Assembly: GCA_036501845.1 (NCBI GenBank)
Contig: DASXZO010000113.1
Location: 1 to 64,000, forward strand
Length of the DNA: 64,000 bases
Direction: 5' to 3'
Source: JBBREP01 sp036501845
GTDB lineage: Bacteria; Actinomycetota; Acidimicrobiia; IMCC26256; PALSA-610
Shown here: positions 8,557 to 15,682 of the stretch, in pieces
Position numbering within the stretch: the stretch's first letter is position 1
How the letters are laid out: each line of letters begins with the position of its first letter
Position numbers and translations under genes: made by a program
Notes under the pieces: model-generated
What the model was told of the DNA's origin: nothing
What the model saw: the letters and a program-made list of their open reading frames with translations, nothing else
Database searches by the model: none

Positions 8557-9734
8557 GCGCGGCCGCCAACGGCGCGGGTCTCGCGGGGCGCGCCGCGATC
8601 GCCGGCATCGGCCAGACCGAGTTCTCCAAGGATTCGGGCCGCACGGAGATGCAACTCGCGTGCGAGGCGGTGCTCGCCGCGATCACCGACGCGGGGCTGC
8701 GGCCCGACGACGTCGACGGCATCGTGACCTTCACGATGGACACGAGCGAGGAGATGGAGGTGGCGCGCAACGTGGGCATGCGCAACGTCTCCTTCTTCGA
8801 CCGCATCCATTACGGCGGTGGCGCGTCGGCCGCCACGGTGATGCACGCGGCCATGGCCGTCGCCACTGGAGTGTCCGACGCGGTCGTGTGTTATCGCGCG
8901 TTCAACGAACGCTCGGGCAACCGCTTCGGCAACATGAGCGCGCGGGCCACGCAGCTCCCTCTGTGGCTGTCGTGGTACGCGCCATTCGGGTTGATGACAC
9001 CGGCCGCCTGGGTGGCGTTGTACGCGCGCCCCTACATGGAGCGTTACGGCGTGACCAACGCGCACTTCGGCCGCATCGCGGTGGTCGACCGCGCGCACGC
9101 GGCCACGAATCCCGACGCGTGGTTCTACGAGCGTCCGATCACGCTCGACGACCACCAGGCGTCGCGCTGGATCATCGAGCCAGTGCTGCGTTTGCTCGAC
9201 TGCTGCCAGGAGAGCGATGGCGGTGTGGCGCTCGTGATCACGTCGGCCGAGCGAGCGCGCGACCTGCCGAACCGGCCGGCGGTGATCACCGGCGCGGCGC
9301 AAGGCGCAACGTTCGACGGCGAGATGATGACCAGCTACTACCGCGACGACCTGCTCGGTCTCCCCGAGATGGGCGTGGTCGCCGATCGCTTGTGGCGCAT
9401 GTCGGGGCTGTCGCCGTCCGACATCTCGACCGCGTTCCTCTACGACCACTTCACGCCGTTCGTGCTGATGCAGCTGGAGGAGCTCGGCTTCTGCGGCCGC
9501 GGCGAGGCCAAGGACTGGGCCACGATCGAGCGGTTGTCGCTCGGCGGTGAGCTCCCGATCAACACGAGCGGTGGCCTGCTCGGCGAGGCCTACATCCACG
9601 GCATGAACGGCATCAGCGAGGCGGTGCGCCAGATCCGGGGCACATCGTGCAACCAGGTGGACAGCGTGGAGCACGTGCTCGTGACCGCCGGCACCGGCGT
9701 CCCCACCAGCGGCCTCATCCTCTCCCAGCCCTGA
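8553..9734 (+). CDS. Thiolase-superfamily aldolase, lipid-transfer protein-like (Ltp2 type)
   Basis: 393 residues. The thiolase fold is recognisable, but the nucleophilic Cys position has become GGGASAA (residues 88-94), so it is not a thiolase. Y297 (AFLYDHFTP) and Y347 (EAYIHGMNG) sit where, from memory, Ltp2 has its catalytic tyrosines. Ltp2 performs retro-aldol cleavage of a beta-hydroxyacyl-CoA, releasing propionyl-CoA and a ring ketone. Start overlaps the upstream stop (ATGA). Together with the hydratase subunits and DUF35 this forms a four-gene overlapping operon closed by a strong hairpin. Confidence 0.85.
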   Translation: MSAAANGAGLAGRAAIAGIGQTEFSKDSGRTEMQLACEAVLAAITDAGLRPDDVDGIVTFTMDTSEEMEVARNVGMRNVSFFDRIHYGGGASAATVMHAAMAVATGVSDAVVCYRAFNERSGNRFGNMSARATQLPLWLSWYAPFGLMTPAAWVALYARPYMERYGVTNAHFGRIAVVDRAHAATNPDAWFYERPITLDDHQASRWIIEPVLRLLDCCQESDGGVALVITSAERARDLPNRPAVITGAAQGATFDGEMMTSYYRDDLLGLPEMGVVADRLWRMSGLSPSDISTAFLYDHFTPFVLMQLEELGFCGRGEAKDWATIERLSLGGELPINTSGGLLGEAYIHGMNGISEAVRQIRGTSCNQVDSVEHVLVTAGTGVPTSGLILSQP

Positions 9735-9741
9735 GCGACAA

Positions 9742-9782
9742 GGGCGTCCTGGGACCCCGATTATCGGGGTCGCAGGACGCCC
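9742..9782 (+). terminator. Long hairpin terminator after the hydratase-aldolase operon
   Basis: Two 20-nt arms (9742-9761 and 9763-9782) pair with one mismatch, beginning 8 nt after the aldolase stop codon. No U-tract follows, as is usual in high-GC actinobacteria. It isolates the upstream operon from the alcohol dehydrogenase promoter directly behind it. Confidence 0.75.
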
Positions 9783-9783
9783 G

Positions 9784-9789
9784 TATGCT
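9784..9789 (+). promoter_or_regulatory. -10 element of alcohol dehydrogenase operon (TATGCT)
   Basis: TATGCT followed by CCGG abuts the hairpin. It gives a short leader containing AGGAGG (9802-9807), 6 nt before the GTG at 9814. Confidence 0.45.
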
Positions 9790-9813
9790 CCGGGGAACGC
9801 CAGGAGGTTCACC

Positions 9814-10839
9814 GTGAAAGCGATTCAGCTGGAACAGGGTGAGGTGCATGTTCGCGATGTCGACACGCCCGAACCGGGTCCTGATCAGGCGCGTGTGCAT
9901 TTGAGCGCGGCCGGCGTGTGCCACTCCGACCTGCACCTCGCGCGCGGCGACTGGGCGGGGCTGCCGCGCGACATGCCGCTCGGGCACGAGGGCATCGGCG
10001 TGGTGGAGGCGCTCGGCCCGGGCGCCGAGCGCTACGTGTCGGTGGGCGACCGCGTGATCCTCGGTCTCGGCGGCGCGGGCGGCGGCTACTGGTGCGGCGC
10101 GTGCGAGTACTGCCTGTCGGGCAAGCCGCGGTTGTGCGCGCAGGCCGGCACGGTGATGGGCACATTTGCCGAGCACATGGCGATCTGGGCGCCCGCGCTC
10201 GTGAAGCTGCCCGACGAGGTCGGTGACGAAGAGGCGCCGCTCGCGTGCGGTGGGCTCACCGCGTTCAGCTCGTTGCGCAAGCTCGTGAAACACGGTGTGT
10301 ATCCGGGCCGCACGATCGCGATCATCGGCGCGGCCGGTGGTCTCGGTCACTACGCCGTGCAGATCGCCAACGCCTTCGGCTACCGCGTGATCGGCGTCGA
10401 CGTCGGCGAAGAGCGCCTCGAATTCGTGCGTTCGCTCGGAGCCGAGCACGCCGTGAGTTCCGACGAAGCGGCGATGTTCGCGCTCGGGCTCGGTGGCGTC
10501 GACGCGGTGCTCGTGTATGCGGCGCGCATCGAAGGCTTCGAGCTCGGTTTGCAGATGCTGAAGCGCGGCGGGCTGTTCGTGGGTGTCGGCATCCCGCCGT
10601 CGGGAGCCGGGAACCTCCAGGTGAACCCCTGGATGATGTTCCTCACCGACCCCACGATCATCTTCTCGGCCGTCGGCACGGTGCAGGAGATGCGCGAGCT
10701 CGTGGAGCTGGCGGCCCGCGGCAAGGTGAAGACGCACGTGTCGCGCGTCGGCTCGCTTTCGGACGTGTCCGAGATCTTCGAGGAGCTCGAGGCGGGTAAG
10801 TACACCGGCCGGGCCGTGATCAACGATCTCACCCGGTAG
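9814..10839 (+). CDS. Zinc-dependent alcohol dehydrogenase
   Basis: 341-residue medium-chain dehydrogenase. Catalytic zinc ligands lie in CHSDLH and GHEGIG, the structural zinc lobe is CGACEYCLSGKPRLC, and the Rossmann motif is GAAGGLGHYAVQ, with a VDV beta-2 ending in Asp (NAD preference). The GTG start has an ideal AGGAGG. It heads an operon with a Baeyer-Villiger monooxygenase (9 bp downstream) and an acyl-CoA ligase. Oxidation of an alcohol to the ketone or aldehyde used by the next enzyme is the likely role. Confidence 0.93.
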   Translation: MKAIQLEQGEVHVRDVDTPEPGPDQARVHLSAAGVCHSDLHLARGDWAGLPRDMPLGHEGIGVVEALGPGAERYVSVGDRVILGLGGAGGGYWCGACEYCLSGKPRLCAQAGTVMGTFAEHMAIWAPALVKLPDEVGDEEAPLACGGLTAFSSLRKLVKHGVYPGRTIAIIGAAGGLGHYAVQIANAFGYRVIGVDVGEERLEFVRSLGAEHAVSSDEAAMFALGLGGVDAVLVYAARIEGFELGLQMLKRGGLFVGVGIPPSGAGNLQVNPWMMFLTDPTIIFSAVGTVQEMRELVELAARGKVKTHVSRVGSLSDVSEIFEELEAGKYTGRAVINDLTR

Positions 10840-10848
10840 GAACTGCGC

Positions 10849-12312
10849 ATGGGCGGGCGGCCGTTGCGGATCGCGATCATCGGTGCCGGGCCCGGCGGCC
10901 TGTGCACCGGCAAACGTCTGCTCGACGAAGGCTTCGACGACTTCGTGCTGCTCGAAAAGGGCAACGATGTCGGCGGCACGTGGCTGCGCAACACCTACCC
11001 GGGTTGCGAATGCGACGTGCCGTCGGCGCTGTATTCGTTCTCGTTCGACACCAAGCTCGACTGGTCGAAGCCTTACGGCACCCAGCCCGAGATCCTCGAG
11101 TACATGCGCGGCATCGCCGACAAGTTCGGCGTGCGGCCACACTGCCGTCTCGGCGACGGCGTCGCGTCGGCGCGTTGGCACGAGTCGTCGGCATCGTGGA
11201 CCCTGACCCTCGAGTCGGGCGCGACGGTCGAGGCCGAAGTGGTGGTGAGCGCGATCGGCATGTTCGGCGCGCCGTCGTGGCCCGACATCGACGGCCTCGA
11301 CACGTTCGCCGGCACCAAGTGGCATTCGGCCCAATGGGACTGGTCGCACGACCTCACCGGTGAGCGCGTCGCGGTGATCGGAAGCGCGGCGAGCGCGGTG
11401 CAGTTCATACCGGAGATCGTGAAGACCGCCGGCCAGGTGTACGTATTCCAGCGGACCGCGAACTGGGTGCAGCCCAAGGTCGACGATCTCTATACCGACG
11501 ACCAGCTCGATCGCTTCCGCGCCGACCCCCGCAAGGTGCTCGCCTTCCGCACCATCGTCGAAGAGCGCACGAACAAGGGCATGACCTTCGCCGATCCCGA
11601 TGTGCTCGCCGAGAACGAGGCCAACGTGTTCGGCGCGATCGCGGCCGTACGCGACCCCGAGGTCCGCCGCAAGCTCGTGCCCACACATCCCTACGGTTGC
11701 AAGCGTCCGCTGTTCTCGAACAAGTACTACGCGGCCTTCAACGAGCCGCACGTCGAGCTCATCACGGATTCGATCGATCGCATCACCGCGTCGGGCGTGG
11801 TCACGGTCGACGGTGTGCAGCGAGCCGTCGACACGCTGATTCTCGCGACCGGGTTCGCCACCACGAAGTACCTGTCGGCGATCGACGTGGTCGGTCGCGA
11901 TGGCCGCCACATCGACGATGCCTGGCACGACGGCCCGCTCGCCTATCTCGGTATCACCACGTCGGGCTTCCCGAACCTGTTCATGCTGTACGGCCCGAAC
12001 ACGAACAACGGCTCGATCCTCACGATGATCGAGGCCCAGGTCGAGCACGTGATTGCCCATGTGCGCCGACTCGCGTCGGATGGCGTCGCATGGATCGACG
12101 TGCGGCCCGACGCGATGCACTCGTACAACGAAGAGGTGCAGGAGGCAATCGCAGGCGTGCGCGTGTGGAACGCGTCGTGCAACGGCTACTACCGGTCGCC
12201 GAGCGGCCGCATCGTGACGCAATATCCGTTCTCGATGGCCGAGTACCAGCGCCGCACCGCCGACCTCGATACCGACCCCGACGCCTTCGAGGTGGGGTTG
12301 CAGTCGTCGTGA
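10849..12312 (+). CDS. Flavin-containing monooxygenase, Baeyer-Villiger type
   Basis: 487 residues. FAD-binding GAGPGG is at 12-17, VGGTW at 41-45, and the BVMO fingerprint F153-A-G-T-K-W-H-S-A-Q-W163 is present (FxGxxxHxxxW). The NADPH-binding GSAASAVQ follows at 178-185. It would insert oxygen next to a ketone to make an ester or lactone using NADPH and O2. At 487 residues it is short for the class. Next gene overlaps its stop (GTGA). Substrate unknown. Confidence 0.9.
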   Translation: MGGRPLRIAIIGAGPGGLCTGKRLLDEGFDDFVLLEKGNDVGGTWLRNTYPGCECDVPSALYSFSFDTKLDWSKPYGTQPEILEYMRGIADKFGVRPHCRLGDGVASARWHESSASWTLTLESGATVEAEVVVSAIGMFGAPSWPDIDGLDTFAGTKWHSAQWDWSHDLTGERVAVIGSAASAVQFIPEIVKTAGQVYVFQRTANWVQPKVDDLYTDDQLDRFRADPRKVLAFRTIVEERTNKGMTFADPDVLAENEANVFGAIAAVRDPEVRRKLVPTHPYGCKRPLFSNKYYAAFNEPHVELITDSIDRITASGVVTVDGVQRAVDTLILATGFATTKYLSAIDVVGRDGRHIDDAWHDGPLAYLGITTSGFPNLFMLYGPNTNNGSILTMIEAQVEHVIAHVRRLASDGVAWIDVRPDAMHSYNEEVQEAIAGVRVWNASCNGYYRSPSGRIVTQYPFSMAEYQRRTADLDTDPDAFEVGLQSS

Positions 12313-13880
12313 ACGACGCAGGAGACGCCGACGCCATGTACGGCGCGGCGACGTTGTGGGATCTCGTCGAACGGCGGGCCGCGTCCAGCCCTGATGCGCG
12401 CGTGCTGTTCGACGAGTCGGATGCTTCGCTCACGTTCGCGGGATTGCGCGATGCCGCCGAGCGGCGCGCCGCGGCGCTGCGGGCCATCGGCGTCGAGCGA
12501 GATGTGGTGGTGTCGTGGCAGCTGCCCACCCGCATCGACACGATCGTCACGCTGCTCGCGTTGAGCCGGCTCGGCGCGGTGCAGAACCCAATCTTGCACC
12601 TCTACCGCGAACGCGAGGTGCGCTTCGCCATGGCGCAGCTGCGCCCGGCGATCGTGCTCACGCCCGAGCGTTGGGGCGGGTTCGAGTACGGCGCCATGGC
12701 GCGTGCGCTCGCCGACGAGCTGGCGCTTCCTACGCGGGTCGTCGATCCCGCGACGCTGTCGGACACCGACGACCCGTCGACGTTGCCGCCCGCGCCCATC
12801 GCGTCGGACGGCGACGAGGTGCGCTGGATCTACTACACGTCGGGTACCACCGCGGATCCCAAGGGCGTGCGGCACACCGACCGCACCCTGCTCGCGGGTG
12901 GCGAAGGACTCGCGCGTGCCATCGGCTACACCGCGGGCGACGTCGGCTCGATCGCATTCCCGTTCGCGCACATCGCCGGCCCCGACTACCTCGTGTTGAT
13001 GCTCGTGTCGGGCTGCTCGTCGGCGATCGTCGAACGCTTCGTCCCGTCGGAGGCCGTCGCCTTCTTCCGCCGCACCGGTGTGACCGTCGCGGGCGGCAGC
13101 ACTGCGTTCTACTCGCTGTTCCTCGACGAGCAACGTCGCAGCGGGGATTCGGCGCCGGTCATCCCCACGTTGCGTGTGCTCTCGGGCGGCGGCGCATCAA
13201 AGCCACCGGCGCTCTACGACGCCGTGCAACGTGAGCTCGGAGTGCCAATCCTTCACGGTTACGGCATGACTGAGGTGCCGATGATCGCGATGGGCTGCTT
13301 CGCGCACTCCCACGAGCAGCTGGCGTTCACCGACGGCACACCGGTCACCGGCGCCGAGGTGCGCATCGTCGGGTCCGACGGTGTGGTGCTGCCAGCCGAT
13401 GCCGACGGCGAGATCTGCGTGCGCGGTCCATTGGTGTGCAAGGGCTACACCGACGTCGAACAGACCGCGACCGCGTTCGACGACGACGGGTTCTTCCACA
13501 CCGGCGATCTCGGTCACCTGCGCGCCGACGGCCACCTCGTGGTCACCGGCCGCCTCAAGGACGTGATCATCCGCAAGGGCGAGAACATCAGCGCACGCGA
13601 GATCGAGGACGTGCTCGTCGCGCATCCGAAGGTGCGCGACGCGGCGGTGATCGGGCTGCCCGACCCCGAGCGCGGCGAGCGGGTGTGCGCGGTGGTGGAG
13701 CTGGCCGAAACCGCCGCACCGCTGACCTTCGCCGAGATGGTCGACACGTGCCGCGCCGCCGGCCTCATGCAGCAGAAGATCCCCGAGCAGCTCGAGATCG
13801 TCGAGGCGCTCCCCCGCAACGACACGCTGCAAAAGGTCGTGAAGCAGGAGCTGCGACGCCGCTTCGAATCGCCTGTGTAA
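12309..13880 (+). CDS. Acyl-CoA synthetase (AMP-dependent ligase)
   Basis: 523-residue ANL-family ligase. The P-loop-like motif is YYTSGTTADPKG, followed by A5 YGMTE, the hinge region GFFHTGDLGHL, VVTGRLKDVIIRKGENIS, and a C-terminal lysine in LQKVVKQEL. It activates a carboxylic acid to its CoA thioester with ATP. The GTG start overlaps the monooxygenase stop, so alcohol oxidation, oxygen insertion and acid activation are co-expressed. Chain length and ring content of the substrate cannot be told. Confidence 0.92.
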   Translation: MNDAGDADAMYGAATLWDLVERRAASSPDARVLFDESDASLTFAGLRDAAERRAAALRAIGVERDVVVSWQLPTRIDTIVTLLALSRLGAVQNPILHLYREREVRFAMAQLRPAIVLTPERWGGFEYGAMARALADELALPTRVVDPATLSDTDDPSTLPPAPIASDGDEVRWIYYTSGTTADPKGVRHTDRTLLAGGEGLARAIGYTAGDVGSIAFPFAHIAGPDYLVLMLVSGCSSAIVERFVPSEAVAFFRRTGVTVAGGSTAFYSLFLDEQRRSGDSAPVIPTLRVLSGGGASKPPALYDAVQRELGVPILHGYGMTEVPMIAMGCFAHSHEQLAFTDGTPVTGAEVRIVGSDGVVLPADADGEICVRGPLVCKGYTDVEQTATAFDDDGFFHTGDLGHLRADGHLVVTGRLKDVIIRKGENISAREIEDVLVAHPKVRDAAVIGLPDPERGERVCAVVELAETAAPLTFAEMVDTCRAAGLMQQKIPEQLEIVEALPRNDTLQKVVKQELRRRFESPV

Positions 13881-13924
13881 GCCGGCCTGTCGGACCTTCC
13901 GGTGCATCGGCCAGCGCAGACCTC

Positions 13925-13930
13925 TAGGCT
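13925..13930 (+). promoter_or_regulatory. -10 element (TAGGCT) before small helical protein
   Basis: TAGGCTCC occurs 36 bp before the ATG at 13967. The short leader holds GAGGGAG as ribosome-binding site. The same TAGGCTCC appears at 15668. Confidence 0.4.
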
Positions 13931-13966
13931 CCACGCCACTTCGACCCAGCCACGAGGGAGACACAC

Positions 13967-14275
13967 ATGAGCCTTCTCGACAAGGTGAAGGACGCCGCCA
14001 CCAAGGCCACCGAACAGGCCAAGCAGGGCGTCGATGCCGCCAAGGACAAGATCGAGGAGACCAAGGCCCGCAAGCAGCTCGACGAGACGTTCGAGAGCAT
14101 CGGCCGCCTGGTGGTGCAGCAGCGACACGGCACCGCGCCGGAAGACGCCGCCGCGCAGATCGACGCCGCAATCGCCAAGGTCGCCGAGCTCGAGACCCAG
14201 ATCGAAGAGCACGCCTCGACGCCGAACGTCGACAGCGGCGACGCGCTCGCCGGTGGTGCCGGCGACGGCGGCTGA
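13967..14275 (+). CDS. Small charged helical protein, unknown function
   Basis: 102 residues, almost wholly helical and amphipathic: SLLDKVKDAATKATEQAKQ is followed by repeated Lys/Glu/Ala heptad-like segments and a Gly/Asp-rich tail. No Cys, no membrane segment. The N-terminal 11-mer-like repeats recall LEA/apolipoprotein-like stress proteins, but I do not recognise a defined family. It has its own promoter and ribosome-binding site and is followed by an inverted repeat, suggesting a monocistronic, possibly abundant product. Confidence 0.75.
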   Translation: MSLLDKVKDAATKATEQAKQGVDAAKDKIEETKARKQLDETFESIGRLVVQQRHGTAPEDAAAQIDAAIAKVAELETQIEEHASTPNVDSGDALAGGAGDGG

Positions 14276-14324
14276 ACAACTCGGGTCCACTCCCGAATGT
14301 GATCGATGACGTAGACGCAACCGT

Positions 14325-14346
14325 GTTCGCGTTGTAAAACGCGAAC
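14325..14346 (+). terminator. Hairpin with 9-bp perfect stem
   Basis: GTTCGCGTT (14325-14333) and AACGCGAAC (14338-14346) pair perfectly around GTAA. It lies between the small helical gene and the membrane-protein gene and could end the first transcript. Confidence 0.5.
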
Positions 14347-14383
14347 GGGTTCACGGGCGCCCATCGTTCATATTCGCCACAAC

Positions 14384-15628
14384 GTGGGAGTGGCCATGAC
14401 TCAGCGCGCCGGGACGAAGGAATTGGTGCCGTCTACCGACGGTGCACACAAGCGAAATGGGAACCACCCGCCGCCGAATGGACACAAGGGTCCAGACGGG
14501 ACGACCCAAGACCCACCGCAGGGCGAGCAGGGCCCCGGACCCGAAGATCAATACGTGTCGCTCTCCGATCTCATGGCAAGGCACACCGCACTTCAACACG
14601 CCGAGCCGAACGACAGCGATCGCCCGCGACTCGATCGTGAATATCGCGAAGGTCGCAAAGCCTGGGAAAAGCGGCACGAGTCGACGATCAGCGAGGATTA
14701 CTTCGGCGACAACATGCACGTGGCCGCGGTGATGACCGCCGCAGGCCGGGTGGTTCTTTGTTATCCCGCGGGCGCAGTCGCGAACTGCAACGTGTATCTC
14801 GCGGGTGTCCTCAGCCGCGTCGAGTACCTCGACAGCCAGGCCCAGGCTCTGCTGCCCACGAAGGCCGGCAAGGACCACACGGATCGCGCGCAGCACTCGA
14901 AGCACCGGAAGCGCGACGAGCACAACCGGCGCACGAAGCGCGCGAGCTTCATCGGCCGTCGGCGGCTCCTGATTGGCACCCAGCTGTTCTCGATCGCGCA
15001 GTCGGCTCTCGGCACGGTCGACTACATGAGCGTGCTCGACGCGAAGATCGAACAGGCTGAAGCGGACAGTGGCGCCACCAAAAAGCTGCGTAAGCAAAAG
15101 GTCGCGCTCGCAGACTCGGCCGCTCGGGATGGGCACGGGAATCTTGATGTGGCCGAGGCAGCGCTGATGCGCGAAGCGCGTGGCGCCGGGAGCAGCACCT
15201 ACCTCACTGGCATGGTGCTCGGATTGATGGTTGTCGTGGCGCTCGCTGTGGCGATCGGATCGGTGGTGACGAGCACGCGTCTTGACGACGTGTCGATCTC
15301 CTACGCAGTCGCTGCCGGCGCGGTAGGTGCCTGCATCAGCGTGTTGACCCGGTTGGTCAACTCGACCTTGCGCGTCGACCCTGCTGCTTCCAAGAGCGCA
15401 CTCTGGTGGTCCGGCGTGTCGAGGGTGGTCATCGGGGCGGTGTTCGGGGCAGTCGTCTTCGTGTTCGCCTCGGCGGGCCTCGTGTCGCTCCCGAAGGGCA
15501 ACACGGCCACCGATCCGACAGGGCTCACTTACCTATGGGTCGCGTTCGGCTTCCTCGCCGGGTTCTCGGAGCGCTGGGTGCAGGATTTGATCGGGAGCGT
15601 CGAGACGCCGACCAAGGGAAGGGCCTAG
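14384..15628 (+). CDS. Membrane protein of unknown function with long soluble N-terminus
   Basis: 414 residues. Residues 1-60 are Pro/Gly/His-rich and probably disordered, 60-265 are soluble and charged (including a basic stretch KHRKRDEHNRRTKR), and 274-396 hold about four transmembrane helices (near 274-294, 305-323, 346-366, 382-396). The last helix ends in GFLAGFSERWVQDLI, a distinctive motif that looks conserved. TATTCG lies 7 nt before the GTG at 14384, fitting a leaderless start; an ATG 12 nt later with GGGAG before it is the alternative. Codon use is slightly less GC-biased than its neighbours. Function unknown; a four-helix anchor with a cytosolic sensor or effector domain is a guess. 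Confidence 0.8.
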   Translation: MGVAMTQRAGTKELVPSTDGAHKRNGNHPPPNGHKGPDGTTQDPPQGEQGPGPEDQYVSLSDLMARHTALQHAEPNDSDRPRLDREYREGRKAWEKRHESTISEDYFGDNMHVAAVMTAAGRVVLCYPAGAVANCNVYLAGVLSRVEYLDSQAQALLPTKAGKDHTDRAQHSKHRKRDEHNRRTKRASFIGRRRLLIGTQLFSIAQSALGTVDYMSVLDAKIEQAEADSGATKKLRKQKVALADSAARDGHGNLDVAEAALMREARGAGSSTYLTGMVLGLMVVVALAVAIGSVVTSTRLDDVSISYAVAAGAVGACISVLTRLVNSTLRVDPAASKSALWWSGVSRVVIGAVFGAVVFVFASAGLVSLPKGNTATDPTGLTYLWVAFGFLAGFSERWVQDLIGSVETPTKGRA

Positions 15629-15667
15629 CGCCTCTTCCCGTCCACGCCGGCGACCGGGCCCGACTCC

Positions 15668-15673
15668 TAGGCT
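15668..15673 (+). promoter_or_regulatory. -10 element (TAGGCT) of CoA-transferase gene, leaderless
   Basis: TAGGCT is followed by nine bases and the GTG start at 15683, with no Shine-Dalgarno between, so transcription probably starts at or just before the start codon. Confidence 0.45.
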
Positions 15674-15682
15674 CCGGTTCGC

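Noticed and set aside
9715..12222. 835-codon open frame on the minus strand
   Set aside because: It lies antisense to the alcohol dehydrogenase and BVMO genes, which have clear motifs. Its His/Arg/Glu/Val-rich composition is the usual antisense shadow of high-GC coding DNA.
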